Part shown: one piece after another, positions 35,553 to 44,275 of the stretch | Position numbering within the stretch: position 1 is the first letter of the stretch | Layout of the letters: every line of letters begins with the position of its first letter | Assembly: GCF_007859765.1 (NCBI RefSeq) | Contig: NZ_SIHJ01000001.1 | Coordinates: forward strand, 3,389,156-3,453,155 | Direction: 5' to 3' | DNA from: Posidoniimonas corsicana | GTDB lineage: Bacteria > Planctomycetota > Planctomycetia > Pirellulales > Lacipirellulaceae | DNA: 64,000 nucleotides | Position numbers and translations under genes: made by a program | Notes under the pieces: model-generated | What the model was told of the DNA's origin: nothing | The model's database searches: none | The model's input: the letters and a program-made list of their open reading frames with translations, nothing else

Positions 35553-36058
35553 AATGCTTATCCTTTCAGGGTCGTCCGGGCGGGCTGCTTCGAGGCGGCC
35601 GCGCGGTACAAAGTTGTCAATCAAACGGATTACTTCACCAACGCGGGCCGCTGGCGGATTCTCTCTTTCAGGGCGGCGCCCCGACCGGCTCACCATGACG
35701 CCCTCTTGTTGCGTCGTTGGTGGATGCCATTGGGGGGGCTTGCCTTGCGTGAGCCCCGCGACCGGCACTTCTCGGACTTAGCCGATTTCGAGTTCGATCG
35801 CGTAGGACGCTCCGGGACCGGCTTCCGGTCGCGGAACTCTTCGAATCCTTCAAAGCCAGCAAACGCCATGGCTCAGACCCTCAAATCGCTGAAAAGTTGC
35901 TTTACATTCCTAGGAGCATTTCCTTGCTCACCGGGCCGCGAACCAATACGCGAAAACACCCGGCGGAGTGTCGAGATCAAGTTGTCAAAATCGGCTGCAT
36001 TGGCTCCCCCTGGCGTTCATCTCTCTCATCGCGTGGACGGCCGGGACTGGCGTTAGGC
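35553..36058. other. Non-coding gap between the PEP-CTERM gene and the REC-like gene
   Basis: I find no credible gene. Open frames on both strands are Arg/Pro/Ser-rich and lack domains or ribosome binding sites. AAGTTGTCAA occurs at 35611-35620 and again at 35980-35989, a short direct repeat of unknown meaning. Confidence 0.45.
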
Positions 36059-36547
36059 TCAGACCGGGGCGCCCAGCGTGTCTCGGTTAGTTGTGCGTTC
36101 TTGCAGCCGCCGCGCTTCCGCGCATGCGACCGATAGGCTGTCCCACTCCGCGGCCCCCGGGACGTACAGCCAGGCGCCGTTCTGCCGCGCCCACAGCTCC
36201 GAGTCCGGCTCGGCGTTGCGGTCGTAGGCGATCACCAAGCCGCCTGAACCGCTCTTCAGAATCCGGAACAGGTCCGCGAGCAGCTGGCGCTGCGCCGACG
36301 GGTCGATATCGACGATCGCGAGCCCGAAGCAGTGCAGGAATGCTCGTCGCAAAGAGTCGCGGGCGCTCATGCTTGTAGCGCAGTCCCACCCGGCCCCACT
36401 CGCGGCGCGCTTCATCCCCTCCAGGAACGCCTCCTCCTTGCTGACCAGCAAACACTTCCCTGCGAATCCGGCGGATCTCCGCCGAGCGCTACGACGCCCC
36501 TCAGCGGAGGTCCGCTTAGCGTCGTGCGCAGTTTGCAAAGGACTCAT
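36059..36547 (-). CDS. Receiver-like (degenerate CheY fold) conserved protein
   Basis: A 162-residue protein with an ATG start preceded by TGAGGT. After a basic, disordered N-terminus (about 30 residues, Arg/Ser-rich), the rest follows the order of a response-regulator receiver: CLLVSKEEAFLEGMKRA (strand 1, helix 1), CATSMSARDSLRRAF, GLAIVDIDPS (where the phospho-accepting Asp would lie), GGLVIAYDRNAEPDS (where the Thr/Ser would lie), and YVPGAAEWDSLSVAC. The acidic pair normally seen at the end of strand 1 is missing, replaced by Ser-Lys-Glu. It may be a non-phosphorylated receiver used for protein contacts. This is inference from pattern only. Confidence 0.6.
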   Translation of the reverse strand: MSPLQTAHDAKRTSAEGRRSARRRSAGFAGKCLLVSKEEAFLEGMKRAASGAGWDCATSMSARDSLRRAFLHCFGLAIVDIDPSAQRQLLADLFRILKSGSGGLVIAYDRNAEPDSELWARQNGAWLYVPGAAEWDSLSVACAEARRLQERTTNRDTLGAPV

Positions 36548-36713
36548 GTCGGGTTACCTCATACGGGTCGTTGGTCGGTGGCCGAAGCGGCTGGGCTGGC
36601 GTAGGCATGCGAACGCAGTTCGACGCCCCTCTCAGCCGCCCACCGCGGGCCCCACCACCGTTGGCGGTGGAAGCCCCGCGACTAGCTTCGAACGACCGGC
36701 TTGGCCGGGTCGA

Positions 36714-36896
36714 TCACCACGCAACCTTGCGACGGCGGCGGCGATGGATGCCATTAACCGACTGCGGCGCCTTGCCGCGGGTGCGGCCACGCTGCGGACG
36801 GCGCTCTTTGGAAGCGTTCGGCCGACGACGACTACTCACGTCCGACCCGTCCAGGTAGTCGAAAGCGCCCTGCTCGTACAATTGCTCGTTGCTCAT
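36714..36896 (-). CDS. 60-residue basic protein
   Basis: A small gene with ATG at 36896 and AAGGAG eight bases ahead, a much better start than the in-frame GTG at 37025. The product begins MSNEQLYEQGAFDYLDGSD and then turns strongly basic (SSRRRPNASKERRPQRGRT, ending HRRRRRKVAW). The acidic, aromatic front and Arg-rich tail suggest an RNA- or DNA-associated protein. Good ribosome binding and the sharp change of composition support a real gene. I do not recognise the family. It is on the same strand as the receiver-like gene, 166 bases upstream of it. Confidence 0.7.
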   Translation of the reverse strand: MSNEQLYEQGAFDYLDGSDVSSRRRPNASKERRPQRGRTRGKAPQSVNGIHRRRRRKVAW

Positions 36897-37284
36897 TGCC
36901 TCACTCCTTGTGGTTGGGAGACACGTACCCTTAAGACGCACCGCGAGCGCAGTACGCCATGTTTCCATGGGGGCCGTACCGATACGGCCTTGGTTGAATG
37001 CCGTTAAAAGCGATGCGCGTGCCACCGCAGGGCGGGCCGCCGAAGACGGGCTGTAAACCCATGCGGCCAGAGAGGTTACCGTTGCGGGATTCTCTCAACA
37101 CGGGCGAGCCCCCCCTCCGCACGCCTCACCAAACCAGTGATCCCTGCGAGCAGGCTGACGCCGTAAGCGAATACCCAGAAGCAACTTACGCCGAGCGTCA
37201 CCAAGCCTGTGAAGCCTCACCAAGGCGGTGATACGCCCCGCGGCGAGTTTGCGGGCCTGACGTAGTTGGCCACCGATACGAAGA
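36897..37284. other. Non-coding region with three TCACCAANNCNGTGA sites
   Basis: No gene is supported. The stretch holds three copies of a 15-base dyad at 37126-37140, 37198-37212 and 37217-37231. A composite hairpin lies at about 37156-37199 (GACGC and CGTAAG pairing with CTTACG and GCGTC), and a hairpin GGCCGTA/TACGGCC near 36968-36985. It could be the control region or 5' leader of the 60-residue gene. Confidence 0.5.
37126..37231. repeat. Three 15-base imperfect palindromes (TCACCAANNCNGTGA)
   Basis: Copies are TCACCAAACCAGTGA (37126-37140), TCACCAAGCCTGTGA (37198-37212) and TCACCAAGGCGGTGA (37217-37231). All share TCAC..GTGA arms with a seven-base centre. They may be operator sites or small RNA hairpins. 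Confidence 0.55.
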
Positions 37285-37313
37285 AAGGCCGGACGCGAGT
37301 TGCGTCCGGCCTT
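37285..37313 (-). terminator. Rho-independent terminator of the sugar-isomerase-like gene
   Basis: Perfect 12-base arms AAGGCCGGACGC (37285-37296) and GCGTCCGGCCTT (37302-37313) with a 5-base loop. On the minus strand TTTCTTCG follows the stem. Confidence 0.85.
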
Positions 37314-37352
37314 CGGTTGGGCTCTTCAGATTGGCACAGGAAGCAGCCGACT

Positions 37353-38270
37353 CTAAGCAACACTCTCCCTCACACGCTCCAAGAGCCGCTTGGTCTTGTG
37401 GATGCCCTCGTACTCATCTCCTGGGCCCTCCCACTCGATGCCTACGTACCCATGGTATCCCGCGTCTAGCACAATCTGCATCATGCGGAAGTAGTCGGTC
37501 TCGGTGTCGACGCCGTCATCGTTGAACTTCTTGCTCTTCGCCGACACCGCCTTGGCGTACGGCATGAGTTCCTTCACCCCGACGTATCGGTCGTACACCT
37601 CACCGGTGCTGTGGTTGACCGTAAAATTCCCAAAGTCGGGCAGCGTTCCAACGTTCGGACGGCCCACTCGCTTCATCACGCCGGCCAGCCATTTGCCGTT
37701 GGAGGAGAGTCCCCCGTGGTTCTCGACCAACACGTTGAGCCCGTGGATGTCGGCAAACTCGCCAAGCCGGGCGAGCCCGTCTGCGGCCAGCTTCTGCTGC
37801 TCCTCGAACGAGCCAGACGAGGCTGCGTTCACCCGGATGGAATGGCAGCCGAGGAACTTGGCGGCCTCGACCCACTTGTGGTGATTCTCCACAGCCTTGG
37901 TGCGTTGGGCGTCGTTGGGATCGCCGAGATTGCCCTCCCCGTCGCACATAATCAGCAGGCTGCGGACATCGTGGTCGTCGCAACGCCCCTTGAGCTCCGC
38001 CAGGTACGCCTTGTCGTTGGCTTTGTCCTTGAAGAACTGATTGACGTATTCGACCGCGTTGATTCCGAACTCGCTCTTCGCAAGCCCTGGGAAGTCGAGA
38101 TTCGCCAGCTTCCCCGACCGCAGCGTCTTGTGCAGCGACCACTCCGCAAGCGAAATCCTGAACGGGAGAGAGCCGGACTCTGCCCCGAATGCCGGCATGC
38201 AACCGAGAACTCCCACGCCCGCCGCGGTCGCCCGGAGGAAACCGCGGCGATCGAATCTGCCCTTGACCAT
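37353..38270 (-). CDS. Tat-exported sugar phosphate isomerase/epimerase-like (AP endonuclease 2 fold) protein
   Basis: A 305-residue protein with a twin-arginine signal ([12 protein letters not shown], then a hydrophobic run ending ...MPAFGAES), so it is exported folded. The mature part is a xylose-isomerase-like TIM barrel: [46 protein letters not shown] (metal-ligand Glu), [10 protein letters not shown] (metal-ligand Asp) and [10 protein letters not shown] (metal-ligand Glu). Such families include keto-sugar isomerases and inositol-type epimerases. Substrate is unknown. The start follows AAGGTGATTCA. Planctomycetes carry many exported members, often linked to breakdown of complex sugars. 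It is transcribed alone. Confidence 0.85.
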   Translation of the reverse strand: MVKGRFDRRGFLRATAAGVGVLGCMPAFGAESGSLPFRISLAEWSLHKTLRSGKLANLDFPGLAKSEFGINAVEYVNQFFKDKANDKAYLAELKGRCDDHDVRSLLIMCDGEGNLGDPNDAQRTKAVENHHKWVEAAKFLGCHSIRVNAASSGSFEEQQKLAADGLARLGEFADIHGLNVLVENHGGLSSNGKWLAGVMKRVGRPNVGTLPDFGNFTVNHSTGEVYDRYVGVKELMPYAKAVSAKSKKFNDDGVDTETDYFRMMQIVLDAGYHGYVGIEWEGPGDEYEGIHKTKRLLERVRESVA

Positions 38271-38437
38271 TGAATCACCTTATTAACACAGGAAGGATCG
38301 TGAATTGCAGCAGGCAGGCTATTCTCCCCGGAGAAACGCCCAAAGGCAAATCGCCGCCCCATTGACCGCCGGCAAGGGCCCGCGGCAGAATTGTGGCTTC
38401 GTCCGCAAATTCAGTTGTTACCCCGAGGTCCGTTAAG

Positions 38438-39682
38438 ATGTCCGACGCCGCCGGCCAGCCTATCACCATGAACGACGGGCGGTTGACCGTCCCCGACACG
38501 CCGATTATCCCGTTCATCGAGGGTGACGGCACCGGACCCGATATCTGGCGGGCGAGCAAGCGGGTGCTCGACGCGGCCGTTGAGAAGGCCTACGGCGGAT
38601 CCAAGCAGATTTCCTGGGTGGAGGTACTGGCGGGCCAGAAGGCGTTTGACCAGACCGGCGAGTGGCTCCCCGACGCCACCCTCACGGCGTTCCGCGATTA
38701 CCTGGTGGGGATCAAAGGCCCCCTAACCACCCCGGTGGGTGGCGGCATCCGTTCGCTCAACGTCGCGTTGCGGCAAATCCTCGACCTGTACGTCTGCCTC
38801 CGGCCGGTGCAGTACTTCGAAGGCGTCCCTTCACCCGTCAAGCAACCGGAACTCACCGACATGGTGATCTTCCGTGAGAACAGCGAGGATATCTACGCCG
38901 GGATCGAATTCGAGAACGGCACGGACGACTGCGACAAGCTCAAATCACTGCTCTCCGAGGCGTTCCCGGACCGCTGGAAGAAGGTCCGATTCCCGGAGAC
39001 CGTGGGCCTTGGCATCAAGCCCGTGAGCCAGGAGGGGACCTCCCGCCTCGTTAAGGCCGCGATCCAGTACGCCATCGACAACGACAAGGAGTCGGTCACG
39101 CTGGTCCACAAGGGGAACATCATGAAGTTCACCGAAGGGGCCTTCCGCGACTGGGGCTACCAGTGCGCCAAGGACCTGTTCGGGGCCACAGAGATTGACG
39201 GCGGCCCGTGGTGCAGCTTCAAGTCCCCGAAGTCTGGCAAGGAGATCATCGTCAAGGACGTCATCGCCGACGCGATGCTTCAGCAGATCCTCACGCGTCC
39301 CGCCGAGTACGACGTCATCGCGACGCTCAACCTCAATGGCGACTACATCTCCGACGCCCTGGCCGCGTGCGTCGGCGGCATCGGCATCGCGCCGGGCGGC
39401 AATATCAACTACGACAGTGGCCACGCCATCTTCGAAGCGACCCACGGCACCGCGCCGAAGTACGCAGACCAGGACAAGGTCAACCCCGGCAGCGTAACAC
39501 TGTCCGGCGAGATGATGCTCCGCTACCTCGGCTGGACGGAAGCCGCCGACCTGATCATCAAGGGGCTGAACGGCGCCATTGGCGCCAAAACCGTCACCTA
39601 CGACTTCGAGCGTCTGATGGACGGCGCCACGCTGCTGAAGTGCAGCGAATTCGGCGATGCGATCGTGAAGCACATGGATTGA
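38438..39682 (+). CDS. icd: NADP-dependent isocitrate dehydrogenase
   Basis: A 414-residue TCA-cycle enzyme that converts isocitrate to 2-oxoglutarate and CO2. It carries [13 protein letters not shown], the substrate/phosphorylation loop [38 protein letters not shown] and the metal-binding [10 protein letters not shown]. The nucleotide-binding segment [19 protein letters not shown] matches the NADP-specific E. coli type in length and motif order. The ATG at 38438 with GAGG ten bases ahead is preferred to an in-frame GTG at 38393. The conserved RSLNVALRQ serine suggests possible control by an isocitrate dehydrogenase kinase. None lies in the window. Confidence 0.96.
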   Translation: MSDAAGQPITMNDGRLTVPDTPIIPFIEGDGTGPDIWRASKRVLDAAVEKAYGGSKQISWVEVLAGQKAFDQTGEWLPDATLTAFRDYLVGIKGPLTTPVGGGIRSLNVALRQILDLYVCLRPVQYFEGVPSPVKQPELTDMVIFRENSEDIYAGIEFENGTDDCDKLKSLLSEAFPDRWKKVRFPETVGLGIKPVSQEGTSRLVKAAIQYAIDNDKESVTLVHKGNIMKFTEGAFRDWGYQCAKDLFGATEIDGGPWCSFKSPKSGKEIIVKDVIADAMLQQILTRPAEYDVIATLNLNGDYISDALAACVGGIGIAPGGNINYDSGHAIFEATHGTAPKYADQDKVNPGSVTLSGEMMLRYLGWTEAADLIIKGLNGAIGAKTVTYDFERLMDGATLLKCSEFGDAIVKHMD

Positions 39683-39715
39683 TCTATCCGACGACTCTCC
39701 CAGTTCGAAACTCAC

Positions 39716-39750
39716 AGGCCGCCCGCTCTTCCGAGAACGGGCGGCCTTTC
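39716..39750 (+). terminator. Rho-independent terminator of icd
   Basis: AGGCCGCCCG (39716-39725) pairs with CGGGCGGCCT (39738-39747) and is followed by TTCTGTT, 34 bases after the icd stop. Confidence 0.8.
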
Positions 39751-39803
39751 TGTTGGCGTGCGGGGTCACTTCCGCCCCGCTTTGACACAGACGCGCAACG
39801 AAA

Positions 39804-39836
39804 AAGGCGTCCGATCGCTGAGCGGTCGGACGCCTT
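39804..39836 (-). terminator. Rho-independent terminator of the discoidin/PEP-CTERM unit
   Basis: AAGGCGTCCGA (39804-39814) pairs with TCGGACGCCTT (39826-39836). The loop continues the stem imperfectly. On the minus strand TTTTTCG follows, giving a proper U-tract for the unit that ends at 39937. Confidence 0.85.
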
Positions 39837-39936
39837 AAACACTCTAGCGGGTAGGCCTCGCAGCCTGGCTGCTTGCCCTCCTACCCGTGGGGTTCATCGC
39901 TCGGCTGCGAGGAGGCCCCCACAGCCGTTACTCTCA

Positions 39937-41070
39937 CTAACTGCGACGCCCGCGATGAACACCCAAGCCGAGGCAGCTCAACACCACCATCCCAGCCGCG
40001 GTCGGCTCAGGAACAGCAGCGTTGTAGAACTGGATCTCGGCAATCTGCATCGAGTTGGCCAAGTTGGGTGCGTCCTTAAGTTCCGGGAACACAACACGGT
40101 ACGACGAGTACGCCGTATCGTTATTGATCGCAACAAATGTGCCCGGGGCGTTGAAGTCCGTGGGCCGCACGTCACTCAAGCTTATCGAAGCGGTGTCGAT
40201 AAGCGTCCAAGCCTCAGCCTCACCCGTCGAGTTGTCTGTGCTGTTGATCACGTCGTTCGTGCCATAGACGTCGACCCGGGTGGGATCGCGTTCAACCGCG
40301 TCATTGGCGGCCTTGATCTCAATGGCCTTGAGAACCTGCGCGCCGGCGGTTGGAGTGACGATGAAACCCGAATTGGCCTTCCCGAAGTTCAAGTACTTGT
40401 TGAGGGTGCCGTCGATCAGGTTCGCGGGAGACTCCGCGGCTGGGTAATTGCTGTCTGGAACGAGATTGTGGTCGAAAGCGATAGCCGCATCACCAAGGGT
40501 GAGCACGTCCGACCCCGTACCATCGGTGCTTTCAAACAGCGACACTTCGGAGATCTGCATCAAGGACGACCCGTTCACGGTCGGGAACAACAGCCGGTAA
40601 GAAGTGTAGGCGTTGCTGTTTGGGAACGACATCACAGGACCGGCCATCAGCCGGTCCGCTGGCAAGGAGACCGCCGAACCGGTAATCAGGCTCCAATTCT
40701 CGGAGAGCCCTAGCCCGTTATCGACGCTCGTCACGGCGTCATTCGTACCATACAGGGCGAACGACGTGGGGTCGCGGTCCGGGGCGTCGTTGGCGGTCGT
40801 GAGCAACAGGCTCCGAACCGTTGTGCTGCCAACGCTCGGGGTGACGATCAAACCCGAGTTTGCGCCGCCGAAGTTGAGGTACTTGGTGCCGGTGTCGTCG
40901 TCGAACGCCAGACCAGGGTTCTCCCCTGCTGGGTAATTGCTCGTTGGCCGAAGGCCATCGGTGTCGATTGCAAAAATGTCATCCGCAGGCGTCAAGAAAG
41001 GCGCGGCGGAAGCTAGCTGCCCACTAGCAGCAATAGCCATTGCTGCTAGTGCAGCAAACACAGACTTCAT
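39937..41070 (-). CDS. PEP-CTERM protein with two discoidin-like modules
   Basis: A 377-residue exported protein. The signal peptide is MKSVFAALAAMAIAASGQLASA. Two homologous modules of about 160 residues follow (about 25-180 and 190-350). Each carries TKYLNFG or NKYLNFG, ANSGxIVTP, a DRDPTSFALYG or ERDPTRVDVYG strand and a final MQISEVSLF or MQIAEIQFY. This is the pattern of F5/8 type C (galactose-binding-like) domains. The C-terminus has a PEP-CTERM signal (VPEP, hydrophobic run, HRGRRS). The start has AGGAGT six bases upstream. It is last of a three-gene reverse unit, 67 bases after its neighbour, and ends at a strong terminator. It probably binds surface or extracellular glycans, but the ligand is unknown. 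Confidence 0.88.
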   Translation of the reverse strand: MKSVFAALAAMAIAASGQLASAAPFLTPADDIFAIDTDGLRPTSNYPAGENPGLAFDDDTGTKYLNFGGANSGLIVTPSVGSTTVRSLLLTTANDAPDRDPTSFALYGTNDAVTSVDNGLGLSENWSLITGSAVSLPADRLMAGPVMSFPNSNAYTSYRLLFPTVNGSSLMQISEVSLFESTDGTGSDVLTLGDAAIAFDHNLVPDSNYPAAESPANLIDGTLNKYLNFGKANSGFIVTPTAGAQVLKAIEIKAANDAVERDPTRVDVYGTNDVINSTDNSTGEAEAWTLIDTASISLSDVRPTDFNAPGTFVAINNDTAYSSYRVVFPELKDAPNLANSMQIAEIQFYNAAVPEPTAAGMVVLSCLGLGVHRGRRS

Positions 41071-41137
41071 GAGACTCCTCCACTAGTCAGAGATGTAATA
41101 CAGAAGAAGCAACGGAAGGGAGTAAGACGAGAAACAC

Positions 41138-44100
41138 TTAGCAGTCGCGGCGCTTGCGGCACGACGAGAGCCCAACGCCTAGCAAGGCGACCAACGCGGC
41201 CGAGGCAGGCTCCGGAGCAGCGGCCCCTCCAGCAGTGGCGGCAGCGGACGCGCCGTAGTTGCCACGCCAGTCGAGGTAATCGTTCTGCGACACATCGCCC
41301 GGCGTCTTGTCATTGGGCAGACTTGTGTTCGTGCCCAGGTTGTCGCGCCAGACGGTGTAGTCCGCCGCGTCAACCGTGCCGTCATCGTTGAAGTCGCCAA
41401 GCAGTATTTCCGGCGCCACACCCGTGTAAACGACCCGTGCGTTGAACACGCCGCCGTCGGGGTTGGTCCAGGTCGCCACCAGGTCCTCAGCCAGCGACAG
41501 CGGGTTGTAGCCCGTCCCGAGCGACAGGCCCGAAGTTCCCGCTGCCAGCGTCGAGTCGCCACTGAAGTAGCCGTCAGCCAGGCGGAACAGATCAGACCCG
41601 CCGCCGACCTCCCAGCCGTTGCCCGAGCCATTTCCGGCGGGGAAAGCGCCCGACGCGCCGCCCAGGCCGTCAAAGCCTGAAGCGTCTAGGCCCCCCGACG
41701 GGCTCTCGATCGTCAGCGACTTGATGTCCATCGACGCCGCACCGCTCAGGTTATTGCTGAGGGTCATCTCGCCGGTGGCGCGGTCGACCGAGATCACCAC
41801 GTCCGACGGCCCCGAGAGCAGACGGAACTCATGCCCGCCGATGTTGCCCACACCCAGGTTAGCGGAGATCTCTGAAACGGTGAGCCGCATCGCGACGTAG
41901 CGACCCGAGTGATCGCCGTACAGCGAGTACGGCCGGATCACACTGTCGAGCAACCGGTTGTCGGTCGGTGTGATGTTGACGGTTGTATCTGGCGCCGACG
42001 CCGGCGTCACGCCGCCAAAGTCCGAGTTGCTGAACCAAAACTCGAACTGCCCAACACGGTCCGCAAGCGCGTTCCCACCCGAACGCTGGGCATACGCGAA
42101 CCAGTTGGCGTTTACGCTCGATCCGAAGTCGAAGAACACAGTCTTCTGCTCGATGCCCAGCCCAGCGTATTGCGCGTACTCGTCCTCGGTGCCCGCAAAG
42201 TCTGCGTAGTTCAGTGAGAACAGGTCGATGTTGACGTTGTCGAGCGGGGTGATGAACTGGTCGTCAAACAGGTTGATCGGCCCTGAGTTCTCGTTCTCAT
42301 CCATCTGATCCGCGGGGATGGAGGTCACCACGGCGGACGGCGTGTTCGGCCCTACGACACTGAAGCTCTGCGCTTGAGCGTTGGTAACCGGCAGCATAGT
42401 TGCTGCCGCCACCACGGCCGCCAGGCAGGGCAGCACACCTACACGGCGTCGACGCAGACGAAGCCCGATCGCAGCCACGCCCAGCAGCAGACCCGTCGAA
42501 GCCGGTTCTGGAACCTGAGTCCCAAACAAGGCGGCGGCGCCGCCCGCGGCGGCCACGAACAGGTTGAAGTCGTGGATGTCGCTATCGAAATCGGAGTCGA
42601 GGTCGCCTCCCAGGTAGGCTTCCAGTGCGGTCATCCCTTCGTAAGTCCCGCCATAGCCAGCCGCGAACAATGGCCAGTCCTCAGGACCGACGGTGCCGTT
42701 GCCCGAGTAGTCTCCGAGCACGATCTCGGTGCCGGTGTATTCCACGGCGCCGCCGATCAGACGGCCATCGGCCGCGCGGATAGCGAAGTCGAGATCCTCG
42801 AACGAGCTTGGCAGCGACTGCCAAATGTTACCGATGCTGATGGTCTGCCCCGCCAGCAGGATCCGGCCGTCGTTGGGGCCGCTGCTGGCGTCGTCCTCCT
42901 CTGCGAGCACAGTGCTGAGGGCGGAAGTCTCGATCCAGGTCTCGTTAGGATCGCCCGAGGTTGCGGCGATGGAGTCCCACTCGCTCGGCACCAGGCCTTC
43001 GGTCTGTGTCGAGGTGAGCTGGTAGCTGCCGAGGTCCACGTCTTCAATGGCCTCGATCGTCGCTTCACCCGTCTGGCGGTTGACCCTTAGGATCGCGAGG
43101 TCCTTGGCGTCAAGCGAGATCTCCGAGATCTGCATGCAGCAGACGCCGCTGCCACCACGAACGGTTGGGAAGATCATGCGGTAGGAGGTGTATGAGGTGT
43201 TGTTCGCCACCTCAACGTCGGCGCCCCTGGTGAAACGATCAGGAGAGACCTGCGTGTCGTCGAACGTGCCGCTGTCGATCAGCGTCCAGTTCTGCTCGTC
43301 GCCGATGCCGTTGTCCTCGGTGGTGATCGCCTCGTTCGTGCCGTACAGCTCCCAGGTGGCCGGGTCACGCTCGTTGAAGTCATTAGCCGTGGTGAGGCTG
43401 AACTTGTTAATGATCGACGAGCCGGTGGATGGCGTGACGATGAACCCGGAACGCTCGGCGCCGAAGTTCAAGTACTTGGTGGTCAAGTCCCGGTCGATCA
43501 GATTAACGGGCCGCTCCGCCTCGGGTGAGTTGCTGGAGGGCATCGGGTCGACATCGCGGATCGGGATGATCGGGTCGGATGCGGTAAGCATGCTCGACCC
43601 GCCGCCGTCGGGACCAGAAAAGAAAGCGATATCGGCAAGCTGCATCAGTCCGATGTCCGCCTGCTTGGTGACCGGGAAGGTCATCTTGTACGAGTTGTAC
43701 GTGGTGGAATTGCTGACGTTGAACGGCCCCTCCGTTACGCCCCGGTCATCGGTGAGCATCAGGTCGCCCATGTCGATGAGCGTCCAATTCTGCTCGCGGC
43801 CGTTACTGTGTGCCGGCGTGGTGATCGCCTCGTTGGTGCCCCACAACGTCCAAGAGCCGGGGTCCCGCCCGGGAGCGTCGTTGCCGGTGGTCATCGTGAA
43901 GCTCTGCAGTGCGGCCGTAACGTCCGGCGTTACGATGAAACCCGTGTTGTCGTCTCCGAAGTTGAGGTACTTGCTGGCAGGGTTCCCGTCCAAGAGCAGG
44001 TCGGCCGTCTCGGCGCCGGGCGATGAGCTACCGGTGGTCTTGTCTAGGTCGATAGCGATGATGAAGTCGCCGGGGGTGATAACGTTGAACGCGTTGGCGT

Positions 44101-44185
44101 TCTCAGAAGCCGCCAGCACGAAGACCGCAGCGAACAGCCAGAGGAGTGAAGGCTTGAGGGCGAGCGCCCGTTGATTCTTCGCCAT
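41138..44185 (-). CDS. Double PEP-CTERM fusion protein: discoidin modules, internal sorting signal, second signal peptide, dockerin
   Basis: A 1,015-residue frame that reads like two exosortase substrates joined end to end. First half: signal peptide (ending ASENANA), two discoidin-like modules (about 33-370), a beta region, a dockerin-like stretch (GDYSGNGTVGPEDWPLF), then a complete PEP-CTERM signal starting VPEPAST (558) and ending LRLRRRR. Directly after comes a hydrophobic, Ala-rich segment starting near 584 (VLPCLAAVVAAATMLPV, ending AQAQ) that looks like a fresh signal peptide. Second half: a beta-rich domain (DVNIDLFSL-type strands), a type I dockerin (VDAADYTVWRDNLG) and a terminal PEP-CTERM (APEPASAALVALLGVGL, basic end). 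Start at 44185 has AAGGA upstream and gives a normal signal peptide. The junction lies near 42441. A single extra base may have fused two genes, or the fusion is genuine. Confidence 0.8.
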   Translation of the reverse strand: MAKNQRALALKPSLLWLFAAVFVLAASENANAFNVITPGDFIIAIDLDKTTGSSSPGAETADLLLDGNPASKYLNFGDDNTGFIVTPDVTAALQSFTMTTGNDAPGRDPGSWTLWGTNEAITTPAHSNGREQNWTLIDMGDLMLTDDRGVTEGPFNVSNSTTYNSYKMTFPVTKQADIGLMQLADIAFFSGPDGGGSSMLTASDPIIPIRDVDPMPSSNSPEAERPVNLIDRDLTTKYLNFGAERSGFIVTPSTGSSIINKFSLTTANDFNERDPATWELYGTNEAITTEDNGIGDEQNWTLIDSGTFDDTQVSPDRFTRGADVEVANNTSYTSYRMIFPTVRGGSGVCCMQISEISLDAKDLAILRVNRQTGEATIEAIEDVDLGSYQLTSTQTEGLVPSEWDSIAATSGDPNETWIETSALSTVLAEEDDASSGPNDGRILLAGQTISIGNIWQSLPSSFEDLDFAIRAADGRLIGGAVEYTGTEIVLGDYSGNGTVGPEDWPLFAAGYGGTYEGMTALEAYLGGDLDSDFDSDIHDFNLFVAAAGGAAALFGTQVPEPASTGLLLGVAAIGLRLRRRRVGVLPCLAAVVAAATMLPVTNAQAQSFSVVGPNTPSAVVTSIPADQMDENENSGPINLFDDQFITPLDNVNIDLFSLNYADFAGTEDEYAQYAGLGIEQKTVFFDFGSSVNANWFAYAQRSGGNALADRVGQFEFWFSNSDFGGVTPASAPDTTVNITPTDNRLLDSVIRPYSLYGDHSGRYVAMRLTVSEISANLGVGNIGGHEFRLLSGPSDVVISVDRATGEMTLSNNLSGAASMDIKSLTIESPSGGLDASGFDGLGGASGAFPAGNGSGNGWEVGGGSDLFRLADGYFSGDSTLAAGTSGLSLGTGYNPLSLAEDLVATWTNPDGGVFNARVVYTGVAPEILLGDFNDDGTVDAADYTVWRDNLGTNTSLPNDKTPGDVSQNDYLDWRGNYGASAAATAGGAAAPEPASAALVALLGVGLSSCRKRRDC

Positions 44186-44275
44186 TGTCGATAATCCTTG
44201 CGTGTGCATCAGAAGAACGTGTGTGAGATACTCGGCCGACGGGGCAGCGCCACGGCCAGTGCCGGCCGCCTTCGC

